38,939 nt of DNA, from positions 1 to 38,939 of the forward strand of contig CAAGHL010000076.1 in the NCBI GenBank assembly GCA_900769665.1. Direction: 5' to 3'. The notes under the pieces were generated by a model. The model was given only the letters and a program-made list of their open reading frames with translations, searched no databases and was not told the origin of the DNA. Of the stretch, positions 1 through 7,337 are shown piece after piece. This DNA comes from Clostridia bacterium (GTDB taxonomy: Bacteria > Bacillota > Clostridia > Christensenellales > CAG-314). Numbering within the stretch: position 1 is the stretch's first letter; the number at the start of each line of letters is the position of its first letter. A program made the position numbers and the translations under genes.

Positions 1-206
1 ACGCACAAGCGTCGCAAGGGGGTGTAGCCACCTTGACGGAACGAAGTGACGAAACATTCTCGGTCAGGCAGTTTTCTTCTGCTGACCGGGAATGAAGCGA
101 CCCAGGACGCACTACTCTCGATAGAGAGTATAGAAGTGCGCCCTTTAGTTCCTAAAGGGATTTTATCAGTTCGCCAAACTGGAAGTTGCCGTTGTGAAGG
201 TTATGC
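1..206. other. hairpin-rich non-coding stretch at the left edge
   Basis: I see no convincing gene here. Three hairpins follow each other: GGTCAG-G-CAG (62-71) with CTG-CTGACC (79-87); TACTCTC (113-119) with GAGAGTA (124-130), loop GATA; and CCCTTTAG (141-148) with CTAAAGGG (152-159), loop TTC, followed by ATTTTA, which could act as a weak plus-strand terminator. Reading frames across it are short and lack a ribosome binding site. It lies downstream of the DUF3021 gene and, like that gene, differs in base composition from the rest of the window. Confidence 0.4.
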
Positions 207-671
207 TCATTTTGCGTTATTACTCTTCCGAACTCCGTCATTCATTCTTTTCACTTTGCGTTTCCATACAAAATATTGAACGAGCCAAGTGATGACGAAA
301 ATTGCAACGAATATTCCTACATATGAAAGAATACCAATGGCATTATGCTTCATCCAATTCGTAATATAGGCAATCGGAAACATCGTAACACAGGCAATGG
401 AAAAGTAAATTCCGCTTTGCTTTGCAAGGCTCCACGAATCAATTTCCCAAATAACGGAAGCCATTGCAAAGCCTGTACCCAAAATTCCGCAGAGAATTGT
501 TTGAAGAATAACTGCGTTTAATTCATTTTTCATTGTATCAATCAGCTCAGGGGTGACAGGATAGAACGAACCATCTCCTATGCACATTGATATAATCACA
601 GTTATTACAAAACCGATAGCAATGCCGAGAGGGAATCCGAGAAGCCCACGCTGAATCATCTTTTTTTTCAT
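207..671 (-). CDS. DUF3021 family membrane protein
   Basis: A protein of about 154 residues with four hydrophobic segments (near residues 10-30, 55-75, 85-105 and 115-135) and a basic, Asn-rich tail, the layout of DUF3021 proteins. I chose the ATG at 671: AGGTGG lies five bases upstream, whereas the GTG at 680 overlaps that site. The gene starts just after the stop of the LytTR gene, so the two are co-transcribed and probably co-translated. From family knowledge, DUF3021 partners of LytTR regulators (the HdrM and BrsM systems of streptococci) hold or inhibit the regulator at the membrane; that role here is inference. Codon use is AT-richer and less biased than in lysS next door, suggesting acquisition by transfer. 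Confidence 0.8.
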   Translation of the reverse strand: MKKKMIQRGLLGFPLGIAIGFVITVIISMCIGDGSFYPVTPELIDTMKNELNAVILQTILCGILGTGFAMASVIWEIDSWSLAKQSGIYFSIACVTMFPIAYITNWMKHNAIGILSYVGIFVAIFVITWLVQYFVWKRKVKRMNDGVRKSNNAK

Positions 672-681
672 TTTTACCACC

Positions 682-1122
682 TCATATTCCTAATAATTGT
701 TTGATCTTGGCGACAAAACGCCTTGAAACATAAGTAACCGTCCCATTTGAAAGCGTAACACAAATTGTTCCTGCAAAGCTTAAATCAAAACCCTTGACTT
801 TTCTCAGATTGATAATATCCGAGTTTGATATTCGGACAAAAAAGTTGCTGTCCAGCCGCTGCTCCATTTCGTAAAGCCGCAGACGGAGCGTGTACTCACC
901 GTGATTTGTTTCGGCAAACACTTTGCCTGATGCAGCAAAAATGCGGTAAATATCAAACGGCTCCAACACTTCGACAATATCATCTTTGAATCCGGCAATC
1001 ATTTTCGGCTGCTCGTCTGAAAGCCTTTTCATGATTTCATTGATTTCGTCGGTCATTTTGTTTGTCACAACGATGATTTTTGGTTCCTTGCAGTTCTCAT
1101 CTAACTTGATTTCAATTTGCAT
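682..1122 (-). CDS. LytTR-type DNA-binding transcriptional regulator
   Basis: A protein of 146 residues. The C-terminal two thirds (about 50-146) is a LytTR DNA-binding domain: beta-rich, with the typical 'FxRISxSxIINLRKVKGFD' stretch and a closing 'VSRRFVAKIKQLL' helix. The N-terminus (1-48) is too short for a receiver domain, so this is a stand-alone LytTR regulator and not a two-component response regulator. The start is fixed by an ideal AGGAGGTGAGCAA ahead of the ATG. The stop overlaps the ribosome binding site of the downstream DUF3021 gene. Stand-alone LytTR genes with a membrane partner are usually autoregulatory, and an inverted repeat and direct repeats are present upstream. Target genes outside the pair are unknown. 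Confidence 0.88.
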   Translation of the reverse strand: MQIEIKLDENCKEPKIIVVTNKMTDEINEIMKRLSDEQPKMIAGFKDDIVEVLEPFDIYRIFAASGKVFAETNHGEYTLRLRLYEMEQRLDSNFFVRISNSDIINLRKVKGFDLSFAGTICVTLSNGTVTYVSRRFVAKIKQLLGI

Positions 1123-1150
1123 TTGCTCACCTCCTCTTTGTTACGGTTAC

Positions 1151-1191
1151 AGTATAAGAAAATCGAGAATTGATTTCCACCGATTCTCGAT
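1151..1191 (-). promoter_or_regulatory. candidate LytTR-gene promoter with inverted repeat operator
   Basis: A perfect 9-base inverted repeat, ATCGAGAAT (1162-1170) and ATTCTCGAT (1183-1191), has a 12-base loop and sits directly upstream of a TATACT -10 box (minus strand, 1151-1156). The predicted start of transcription near 1144 gives a leader of about 20 bases with the ribosome binding site. No good -35 box is present, which fits a promoter that needs an activator. Binding by the adjacent LytTR protein is inference. Confidence 0.4.
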
Positions 1192-1440
1192 AGGTGGTCG
1201 TTTTCAGACCATAGACGGTAGATTATATAAATAATCTTCCTCATCAAATTCCGATTTGTATTTCTGTTTGTTTTGAAAATGGGCAACTCCTATTGGAATC
1301 GCCCACTCTTTGTACTAATTATGCGATTTTTTCTTGCTTGCAACGATTTCTGCATCAATTGATGTAAGTTTGATGTAAATCGCTGATTTGTGAGATTGTC
1401 CTAAATCCCGAAAAGTGCATAAACACTGGTTTTTTCTGTT
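1192..1440. other. lysS / LytTR intergenic region with direct repeats
   Basis: No gene. TTGATGTAA occurs twice, at 1359-1367 and 1370-1378, 11 bases apart (about one helical turn), and the first copy belongs to a 12-base palindrome CATCAATTGATG (1353-1364). An imperfect hairpin at about 1288-1312 (GGGC...GCCC) followed on the minus strand by ATTTTC may end lysS transcription. The rest shows nothing I can name. Confidence 0.35.
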
Positions 1441-2970
1441 TTATTTATCTAAGGGTTTCATTGTGGGGAACAACAATACGTCGCGGATAGATTGGTTGTT
1501 GGTAAACAGCATGACCATACGGTCGATACCGATCCCCAAACCGCCTGTCGGGGGCAAGCCGTATTCCAACGCCGTGATGTAGTCTTCGTCCATCATTTGC
1601 GCTTCATCGTCGCCTTGCGCCTTTGCACGTACTTGTGCGGCAAAACGTTCGTATTGGTCCATCGGGTCGTTAAGCTCGCTAAAAGCATTGCCCATTTCGC
1701 TTGCGTTCATAAAGAACTCGAAACGCTCCGTCAGTCTGTTGTCGGTAGGCTTTTTCTTGGCAAGGGGGCTTACTTCCACGGGATAGTCGTAGATAAACGT
1801 CGGTTGGATAAGTTGCTTTTCCACAAAGTTGTCAAACAACTCGTACACGGCATGTCCCCAAGTGCGCTTGCCCTCGGGCAGCTCCACTCCTTTTGCTTCT
1901 GCGGCGGCAACGGCTTGTTCGTCGTCCATATCAGTCAAGTCAACGCCGACAAACTTGGCAACCGCTTCCAACATGGTCATCTTCGTCCAATTGTTGAGGT
2001 CGATTGTCACGTCGCCGTACGGCAATAAGCGTGTACCCAACACCGTGTCGGCAACATAGTTGAACATACCCTCGGCAATGTCCATCATGCCTCGGAAATC
2101 GGTGTATGCCTCGTACAACTCTATCGTGGTAAACTCGGGGTTGTGTTTGAGGTCCATGCCCTCGTTGCGGAACTGACGTCCGATTTCGTACACTTTGTCG
2201 AAGCCGCCTACGATCAAACGCTTCAAGTGCAATTCCGTAGCGATACGCATGTACATGTCGATGTCCAATGTATTGTGGTGAGTGATGAACGGACGAGCAT
2301 TTGCACCGCCTGCAATCGTGTTGAGGATGGGCGTTTCCACTTCCAAATATCCGCGTGCGTCCAAAAACTCGCGGATAGCCTTCAAAATACGGCTACGCAA
2401 CACAAACGTGCGCTTTACCTCGGGGTTGGCGATAAGGTCAACGTAGCGTTGGCGATATCTCGTTTCCACGTCCTTCAAGCCGTGGAACTTCTCCGGCAAG
2501 GGCAACAGCGACTTGCTAAGCAACTTGACGCTGTGCAACTTGACGGAAACTTCCCCCATGTGCGTACGGAACACTTCGCCCTCGCCGCAGATGATGTCGC
2601 CGATATCCCAAGTTTTGAATGCGGCATACACGTCATCGCCCACTTCGTCGCGCTTTACGTACAGTTGGATCGTTCCGTCACCGTCCAAAATGTGGCAAAA
2701 GCTTGCTTTGCCCATGATACGGCGCGACACCATACGGCCTGCCACGGATACGATTTGCGGAGTGTAATCTTCGCCCTCTTCGTGGTCGACATACCCTTCC
2801 AACACTTGTTTGCTTGTGTGGGTGCGGTCAAACTTGGTTATTTCAAAGGGGTTGTTACCCTCTTCGACAAGCTTTGCCAACTTGTCGCGACGTATTTGCA
2901 GTATTTCGTTGAGGTCTTGCTCCGCTTCTTGCGTTTGCGGCGCAGTATTCTTCGTGTTGTTTTCGCTCAT
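1441..2970 (-). CDS. lysS: lysyl-tRNA synthetase, class II
   Basis: Charges tRNA-Lys with lysine in the cytoplasm. The protein is 509 residues, normal for bacterial LysRS. After a short polar leader (1-20) comes the OB-fold anticodon-binding domain (about 70-160, including the strand 'RMVSRRIMGKASFCHILDG'), then the class II core: motif 1 near 195-215, motif 2 at about 266-289 (FRNEGMD..HNPEFT) and motif 3 at about 477-501 (GLGIGIDRMVMLFT..SIRDVLLFP). I chose the ATG at 2970, preceded by AGGAG and six bases; an upstream in-frame start at 2997 has no such site. It follows greA by 51 bases on the same strand, so the two form a greA-lysS operon, a common pairing in Bacillota. Confidence 0.97.
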   Translation of the reverse strand: MSENNTKNTAPQTQEAEQDLNEILQIRRDKLAKLVEEGNNPFEITKFDRTHTSKQVLEGYVDHEEGEDYTPQIVSVAGRMVSRRIMGKASFCHILDGDGTIQLYVKRDEVGDDVYAAFKTWDIGDIICGEGEVFRTHMGEVSVKLHSVKLLSKSLLPLPEKFHGLKDVETRYRQRYVDLIANPEVKRTFVLRSRILKAIREFLDARGYLEVETPILNTIAGGANARPFITHHNTLDIDMYMRIATELHLKRLIVGGFDKVYEIGRQFRNEGMDLKHNPEFTTIELYEAYTDFRGMMDIAEGMFNYVADTVLGTRLLPYGDVTIDLNNWTKMTMLEAVAKFVGVDLTDMDDEQAVAAAEAKGVELPEGKRTWGHAVYELFDNFVEKQLIQPTFIYDYPVEVSPLAKKKPTDNRLTERFEFFMNASEMGNAFSELNDPMDQYERFAAQVRAKAQGDDEAQMMDEDYITALEYGLPPTGGLGIGIDRMVMLFTNNQSIRDVLLFPTMKPLDK

Positions 2971-3021
2971 TTGCGGCTCCTGTCTACAAGCACGCACTGC
3001 GCACTTGCGATATGTTGATTG

Positions 3022-3471
3022 TTATCTTGTCACCTTGATGACCTTGATGTACTTGGTGCGACCGTTGGGCAACGCTACCGACACCGTTTCGCCGTCGTTG
3101 GACTTGATAAGTGCGGCGCCTACGGGCGACTCGTCGCTGATACGTCCGTTGGCAAGGTCGGCTTCCGTCGTACCTACGATTGTGTATGTCTTCACTTCTT
3201 GGTCGACGCCGTCCTTTACTTCACAACAAGTAACCGTCGTTTCGTGAATAATCTTTGCCAAACGCAGTTGCGCTTCGATTTCGGCAATTTCGCCTTCCAT
3301 TTCCGCTTGCGCCTTACGTGCGGCGTCGTACTCGGCGTTTTCGGACAAGTCGCCGAATCCGCGAGCGGTTTTTATTTCCTCGGCAATTTCGGCACGACGT
3401 ACGGATTTCAAGTAGTCCAAACGTGCCTCTAACTCTCTACGACCGGCTTCGGTCAATTGAACTTCTGCCAT
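3022..3471 (-). CDS. greA: transcription elongation factor GreA
   Basis: Rescues stalled RNA polymerase by stimulating cleavage of backtracked transcript. The protein is 149 residues, close to the family norm of about 155. Residues 1-75 form the coiled-coil finger, with the acidic tip in GDLSENAEY (40-48) that reaches the polymerase active site. Residues 80-149 are the FKBP-like domain with the signature ISDESPVGAAL (111-121). I chose the ATG at 3471; the in-frame GTG at 3480 lies within the AAGGAG ribosome binding site. It is the first gene of the greA-lysS operon. The promoter lies about 90 bases upstream and overlaps the end of the DUF362 gene. Confidence 0.96.
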   Translation of the reverse strand: MAEVQLTEAGRRELEARLDYLKSVRRAEIAEEIKTARGFGDLSENAEYDAARKAQAEMEGEIAEIEAQLRLAKIIHETTVTCCEVKDGVDQEVKTYTIVGTTEADLANGRISDESPVGAALIKSNDGETVSVALPNGRTKYIKVIKVTR

Positions 3472-3558
3472 AGTTTTCACTCCTTTTTAGCGGGCAAAAA
3501 CAACTCAAAGCAGTAAACTTCAAGTTGTAATATACCGATATAATTTTATTACCTACAA

Positions 3559-3587
3559 ATTTTACTACAAAACTTGCAAAAAGTCAA
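3559..3587 (-). promoter_or_regulatory. promoter of greA-lysS
   Basis: On the minus strand TTGACT (3582-3587) and TAAAAT (3559-3564) are 17 bases apart. The -35 box overlaps the last codons of the upstream DUF362 gene. Confidence 0.65.
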
Positions 3588-4843
3588 ACATTTGTGTTGT
3601 CGTTTGCGTTGTTGTTTGCAGTGTTGTTTTGCTCTACGTTTGATTGATTGCTTGTTGCATTGCGCTTTTTGCTTTTGTTTTCCGTATGAGAAAACGCATG
3701 CACAAACCTGTACAGCAACGACTTTTTGAACCGCACCGCGTCAAACGGGCAAAGTTCTTGACAACAGTAGCAACGTATACACTTGTTTTGCGCTATGTTT
3801 GCTTTGCCTTCCTTTACCGTGATTGCCTTTGCGGGGCAGTGACGAGCGCACTTTCCGCAACCGCGACAGACGTTTTTGTCTATTTGCACCTTTTTTGTGA
3901 GGTACTTCTTGGCAAGTTTCTTCACCCACTTGGGCATATTGAGGAAGGTATCGGCGCTTGTCACGGGCGAGATGTCGAAGTCCGCCACCTTTGCCGATTG
4001 CCAAGCCTCGAAGTCGAAGTCTATCGCCGACAAGTCACGGCTGACAAGTCCGCGCTTTTCCGCCACCTGCAACAGCGGCATTTCAAAGGGGTCGGCAAAC
4101 AAGCTTACCGCCACCACGTCCAATGCGTAGGGGTTTGTGCTTGCCATTAGTTGCCCTATCGCCTTGGGTTTGCCGTTGGTCGGTCCGTCGCCGTCCATGC
4201 CGACAATGCCGTCGATAACGTGCAGTACGATTTTTTTGCTTGCAAACTGCTCGATATCGCACAAAAGTTGGCAAAAATCTCCGAGATCGGGGTAGCGGCT
4301 GTGCATTTCCACCTTGACCAGCCCCGGGATAAGTCCGTACAGGTTTTTGACCGCACCGGTGTAGCCGGCAAAACTGTGCGTTTTTAGCTTGGTAACGTTG
4401 ATTACCACGTCGGCGTTGAGGAAACTGTCGGTAATCTCGCACGTTTTGACAACCTGTCCGTCAATCTCCGTCGTGGCAAAGTCGAAGTCGTCGTTTAGTT
4501 TGGCGCAAGTTTGCTCGGCGACGTCGGTCATCTTGCACTTGGCGTACACCTGCCCCATTGCCGCCTTGGTATACAAGCCGCCGCTACTGTCGCCCACGAC
4601 TATGTTTTGCGTAATCTCACTAAGCTTGTTTACCAGTGCAATCACCACTTGCGGATGTGTCGTACCGCATTTTTCCGGCGGCATATCTCGCACCAAGTTT
4701 ACTTTGACAAATACCTTCGCGTCCTTCGGCACAAGACTTTCCAATCCGCCTAGTTGTGCCAATATTTCGTCGGTGGCACGCTCGATTGTTTGCGGTTGGT
4801 AGTCCGTAGCGTGCGCCGCCGCAACCTTTACTTTTTCATTCAT
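3584..4843 (-). CDS. DUF362 protein with C-terminal 2x[4Fe-4S] ferredoxin domain
   Basis: A protein of 419 residues. Residues 1 to about 300 match the DUF362 fold (VFVKVNLV near 44-51, GDSSGG at 84-89, VINVTKLKTHSFAGYTGAVKNLYG at about 148-170, and a 'DGIVGMDGDGP' loop near 211-221). Residues 321-372 form a bacterial ferredoxin domain with two full cysteine sets (C326, C329, C332, C336 and C355, C358, C361, C365). The tail from 388 is Lys/Asn-rich low complexity. The protein may move electrons, but no substrate is established for this family. The ATG at 4843 is four bases after the stop of the nucleosidase gene, and that stop region supplies the ribosome binding site, so translation is likely coupled. 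Confidence 0.85.
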   Translation of the reverse strand: MNEKVKVAAAHATDYQPQTIERATDEILAQLGGLESLVPKDAKVFVKVNLVRDMPPEKCGTTHPQVVIALVNKLSEITQNIVVGDSSGGLYTKAAMGQVYAKCKMTDVAEQTCAKLNDDFDFATTEIDGQVVKTCEITDSFLNADVVINVTKLKTHSFAGYTGAVKNLYGLIPGLVKVEMHSRYPDLGDFCQLLCDIEQFASKKIVLHVIDGIVGMDGDGPTNGKPKAIGQLMASTNPYALDVVAVSLFADPFEMPLLQVAEKRGLVSRDLSAIDFDFEAWQSAKVADFDISPVTSADTFLNMPKWVKKLAKKYLTKKVQIDKNVCRGCGKCARHCPAKAITVKEGKANIAQNKCIRCYCCQELCPFDAVRFKKSLLYRFVHAFSHTENKSKKRNATSNQSNVEQNNTANNNANDNTNV

Positions 4844-4847
4844 CTTT

Positions 4848-5525
4848 TCACCCGTTAAACCCGCCGCAAACGGCTTTGGCTATCTCGTAAAATCGTTTAG
4901 TAGCGCGTTGAGCGTTTTGCCAATACTCGTCGGCACCGCCAAATAGCGTATCCGACACGCACTTGACCATCAAACACGGGATTTTGTTCATGCGGCAGGT
5001 AATGGCAATGGCTGCGCTTTCCATATCGCAAATTTGCGCATTAAACTCCACATGCAAATGCGTCTTAATGACGGGATCGGACACAAACTTGTCGCCGCTT
5101 GCGCAACGAACGACAGGTAAATCCAACGACGTTTTTGCCAAAGCAAGCAATTGTTTGTCGCAAGTAAAACTGTCCGTTTGGAAGGAAGTATAGTAACCAA
5201 CAGGCACGTTGTCGACTGCGCTTGTGTCCATCTCGTAATGCACAACGTCTCCGACGTACACCAGCTCTTCCGTGCGAGCCTCGTCGGTAAGCGCACCGAC
5301 AATACCGAAGTTTAGTACCGCCTGTACATCGTATCGACAAACAAGCAATTGCACGCTTGCGGCTGCGCCGATTTCGCCAACGGTAGGCGGAACGACTAAG
5401 TACACCTCGTTTGCGCCCATGTTAAACTTGTGGACGGTAAAGTCGCCGACCGTCTCCGTACAGGCATTCGCGCCGATAAACGACGTCGCTTCCTTTTCCA
5501 TTGCAGTCAAAATTCCGATTTTCAT
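4848..5525 (-). CDS. MTA/SAH nucleosidase-like phosphorylase-superfamily protein
   Basis: A protein of 225 residues in the nucleoside phosphorylase / MtnN superfamily. The early Glu of MKIGILTAMEKE (residue 10 or 12), NFGIVGAL (72-79), the CASGDKFV segment (141-148), the purine-ribose loop CDMESAAIA (166-174, Glu169) and a C-terminal Ser-Asp (191-192) line up with the catalytic residues of 5'-methylthioadenosine/S-adenosylhomocysteine nucleosidase. It would split adenine from methylthioadenosine, adenosylhomocysteine or 5'-deoxyadenosine. The exact substrate is uncertain, because futalosine and other nucleosidases share the fold. I chose the ATG at 5525 with AGGGTG upstream; the TTG at 5528 is less likely. 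It is the first gene of a tight pair with the DUF362 ferredoxin protein. Confidence 0.82.
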   Translation of the reverse strand: MKIGILTAMEKEATSFIGANACTETVGDFTVHKFNMGANEVYLVVPPTVGEIGAAASVQLLVCRYDVQAVLNFGIVGALTDEARTEELVYVGDVVHYEMDTSAVDNVPVGYYTSFQTDSFTCDKQLLALAKTSLDLPVVRCASGDKFVSDPVIKTHLHVEFNAQICDMESAAIAITCRMNKIPCLMVKCVSDTLFGGADEYWQNAQRATKRFYEIAKAVCGGFNG

Positions 5526-5839
5526 CAATTCACCCTAATCATTAGTACTTGTTGTCAATATGTCTCTGTGGATGTCGATTATCGTTTACAACATCACGGA
5601 AAATTTCATAACGCAAGTATACACTGACACACAACAACCTACAACTACAAAATAATAACACAATTTTAGTTTCAAGTAAACAAAAATGTTACCGTATTTA
5701 CACTATGAGAACTCTCTGAGCGAAAATTTAACATATTGTAGAAAAAAAACATGGAAAACGGGAAGTTTTGTTTGCAAACATAGGCAAAATGAGTTTTCAA
5801 AACAACAAATATTTGATATAATATCTAACGAGGTGGCAA
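5526..5839. other. divergent intergenic region
   Basis: An AT-rich spacer between the minus-strand nucleosidase gene and the plus-strand gene at 5840. Apart from the promoter at 5794-5822 I see no structured element and no confident promoter for the nucleosidase pair. Confidence 0.5.
5794..5822 (+). promoter_or_regulatory. promoter of the gene at 5840
   Basis: TTTTCA (5794-5799) and TATAAT (5817-5822) are 17 bases apart. The start codon follows 18 bases after the -10 box, so the leader is very short. Transcription could continue into tRNA-Gly. Confidence 0.55.
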
Positions 5840-6109
5840 ATGAAGCTGTGGGCAACGACCGTCAACGGAGAAAAAATAACTCGTAGTCTTGTGTACGAAT
5901 ACGAGCATATCGGCAACGAAGACGAGTTTGTGTCCGTGTTGCAGGAAGTCTGTGACAAGTTGGACATTCCGACGCCGGTAGTTACGTACATAAACTTCAA
6001 CCACTACGTTATGTTCAACAATACTCGCTTTAAGCCGCGCGACTTTGTGGAAAGCGTGGATTTTGACCACTTGACAATAGAATCGGTTGTGGAACGCAAA
6101 AAGAAGTAA
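5840..6109 (+). CDS. conserved small protein of unknown function
   Basis: A protein of 89 residues with AGGTGG just ahead of the ATG. There are no membrane segments and no cysteines beyond one. It begins MKLWATTVNGEKITR and has a central 'CDKLDIPTPVVTYINFNHY' followed by 'FNNTRFKPRDFVESVDFDHL'. I remember similar short proteins from other Clostridia that begin MKLW and share the LDIPTPV..FNNTxFxPxDFVExVDFD pattern, but no function is known to me. It lies 58 bases before tRNA-Gly with no terminator between them, so the two are probably co-transcribed. Confidence 0.75.
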   Translation: MKLWATTVNGEKITRSLVYEYEHIGNEDEFVSVLQEVCDKLDIPTPVVTYINFNHYVMFNNTRFKPRDFVESVDFDHLTIESVVERKKK

Positions 6110-6167
6110 CGTAGTATCTCGGCGCAAGTCGACAACCGTTGTTGCACCGCCACGCTCGACAAAATAT

Positions 6168-6241
6168 GCGAATGTAGTTTAATGGCAAAACAGAAGCTTC
6201 CCAAGCTTCGGTCGTGGGTTCGATTCCCATCATTCGCTCCA
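6168..6241 (+). tRNA. tRNA-Gly (anticodon CCC)
   Basis: A complete cloverleaf of 74 bases: acceptor GCGAATG/CATTCGC, anticodon stem GAAGC/GCTTC with loop TTCCCAA (anticodon CCC, reading GGG), T arm GTGGG-TTCGATT-CCCAT, discriminator T, and CCA encoded at 6239-6241. A strong terminator follows 34 bases later. A shortened copy of its 3' end occurs at 6436-6453. Confidence 0.96.
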
Positions 6242-6274
6242 TTACATGCGTCGTTTTTAGTCGCAAACAAAATA

Positions 6275-6304
6275 GTGTTGCATAAGCAGCAACACTTTTT
6301 TTTG
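6275..6304 (+). terminator. intrinsic terminator after tRNA-Gly
   Basis: Stem GTGTTGC (6275-6281) with GCAACAC (6289-6295), seven-base loop, then nine T. The same stem recurs in the terminator at 6652. Confidence 0.85.
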
Positions 6305-6435
6305 TTTGCTTCTTATACTCCGCATTTCATTACGCTCATGATGTGACAGTTCGAAATAACGTTTCGCAAAAGCAGCGAAGACACGGGGTGTAAGCGCTCC
6401 GTTTCACTACGCTTACCACCACTTACGTGGACGGA

Positions 6436-6453
6436 CGATTCCCATTCGCTCCA
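6436..6453 (+). repeat. partial copy of the tRNA-Gly 3' end
   Basis: CGATTCCCATTCGCTCCA equals the last 21 bases of tRNA-Gly (T-arm 3' half, acceptor, CCA) with three bases missing. It lies 212 bases downstream of the tRNA. Copies like this arise when elements integrate into tRNA genes, or by local duplication. No integrase gene is nearby. Confidence 0.6.
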
Positions 6454-6483
6454 CTGAACACCTCTGCAATGCCCACAAAAAGA

Positions 6484-6610
6484 CGCTCTGATAGCTCCCT
6501 CCGCGACGAGCAAGTTTGTTAAAGTCTGCTTTCATTCTTATGCGCCGTCGCTCCGAGGCTTTTTGTTGGGTACAGCCTCAGTTCGATAGTCAAGCGGTCA
6601 AAGGCATCGT
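6484..6610 (+). repeat. modular dispersed repeat, relative of the 11.6-12.1 kb element
   Basis: This non-coding stretch shares three blocks, in the same order, with 11573-12060. The block at 6523-6557 matches 11608-11642 (30 of 35 bases). GTTGGGTACAGCCTC at 6565-6579 is identical to 11748-11762. GGTCAAAGGC-TCGT at 6596-6610 matches 12046-12060 (14 of 15). The bases before it (6484-6512) also resemble 11573-11600. It is a compact version of that element. Confidence 0.6.
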
Positions 6611-6651
6611 AATTTGAAGTTTTCGATATTTGAATAATTGGCAAGTAGAAG

Positions 6652-6679
6652 GTGTTGCAAGTTCGGCAACACTTTTTTT
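6652..6679 (+). terminator. terminator-like hairpin, copy of the tRNA-Gly terminator stem
   Basis: GTGTTGC (6652-6658) and GCAACAC (6666-6672) with seven T after. The stem is identical to the one at 6275 but the loop differs. No plus-strand gene lies directly upstream, so it looks like duplicated DNA. Confidence 0.6.
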
Positions 6680-6687
6680 ATAAAAAA

Positions 6688-6718
6688 AACGTTCCGCGGT
6701 GCTTTGCTACGGAACGTT
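6688..6718 (-). terminator. terminator of the small membrane-protein gene
   Basis: AACGTTCCG (6688-6696) pairs with CGGAACGTT (6710-6718). On the minus strand the stem is followed by a run of eight T, seven bases past the stop codon of the gene at 6725-7018. Confidence 0.8.
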
Positions 6719-6724
6719 TTTGGT

Positions 6725-7018
6725 TTAGAATTGGTCGTTTTTGGTTGTGTTTTCCTCGTCGGTACCTTTGTCACGCAAAAGTGTATGCGCACACAAAGTT
6801 GTAATGCTTAGCGAAACAGTGCCGTAAAACGCCACCATCAATACGCTATTGAACAATGTCATAACGGAACTCAAAAAACCATAATTATGCACCAAACTAA
6901 CAATAAAGTTGATCAAACACAGCAATGTCACCACGCCGCACAAGCCGACAATCAGCCAAAATATAACGGCAAACAGCGTGCTTTCGTTCAACAACTTACC
7001 CAATTTGTTTTCTTTCAT
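6725..7018 (-). CDS. small two-helix membrane protein, unknown function
   Basis: A protein of 97 residues. Two long hydrophobic stretches (about 15-43 and 50-80) form a hairpin in the membrane, with a short basic N-terminus and an acidic, Asn/Asp-rich tail (84-97). I chose the ATG at 7018 because GGAGG lies eight bases upstream; longer in-frame versions run through the promoter. The gene stands alone, with its own strong promoter and terminator. I do not recognise the family. Confidence 0.7.
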   Translation of the reverse strand: MKENKLGKLLNESTLFAVIFWLIVGLCGVVTLLCLINFIVSLVHNYGFLSSVMTLFNSVLMVAFYGTVSLSITTLCAHTLLRDKGTDEENTTKNDQF

Positions 7019-7046
7019 ATCTTTTCCTCCGTAAAAAAGTACTTTC

Positions 7047-7074
7047 ATTATAGCACATACACCGCCGTTGTCAA
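7047..7074 (-). promoter_or_regulatory. promoter of the small membrane-protein gene
   Basis: On the minus strand a consensus TTGACA (7069-7074) and TATAAT (7047-7052) have a 16-base spacer, placing the ATG about 28 bases after the -10 box. Confidence 0.75.
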
Positions 7075-7337
7075 TGCTAAGTATCGTCAAAAATCAATAA
7101 TAACACTGCAAGATACTCCTACATAATGCAATTAAGCAAGATTTTAAGTAGGATCTAAGTATGATGCTCATAAATCTATACATTTTTACAACATAACGTG
7201 CAAAAAAACTCACCACAAAAAAAAACGGACGGTGGCAAGGTTTGTTTTGCCGCTGTCCGTTTTTGTTTTGCATTTTAGTGTTTTTACCACTTCACTTCCG
7301 CACCTGTACGCCATCCGAGGCAACAGGGGCGCAATTG
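7075..7337. other. spacer between cotH-like gene and small membrane-protein gene
   Basis: No gene. It holds the bidirectional terminator at 7225-7260; the remainder is AT-rich without clear structure. Confidence 0.5.
7225..7260 (-). terminator. bidirectional terminator downstream of cotH-like gene
   Basis: ACGGAC (7225-7230) pairs with GTCCGT (7255-7260), extended inward by GTGGCAA / TTGCCGC with wobbles, giving a stem of about 14 pairs. Nine A precede it and five T follow, so it can act on both strands; on the minus strand it ends the CotH-like gene. Confidence 0.7.

Noticed and set aside
2143..3018. Long open frame opposite lysS
   Set aside because: It mirrors the codon bias of lysS on the other strand, has no ribosome site and no protein-like pattern; lysS is certain.
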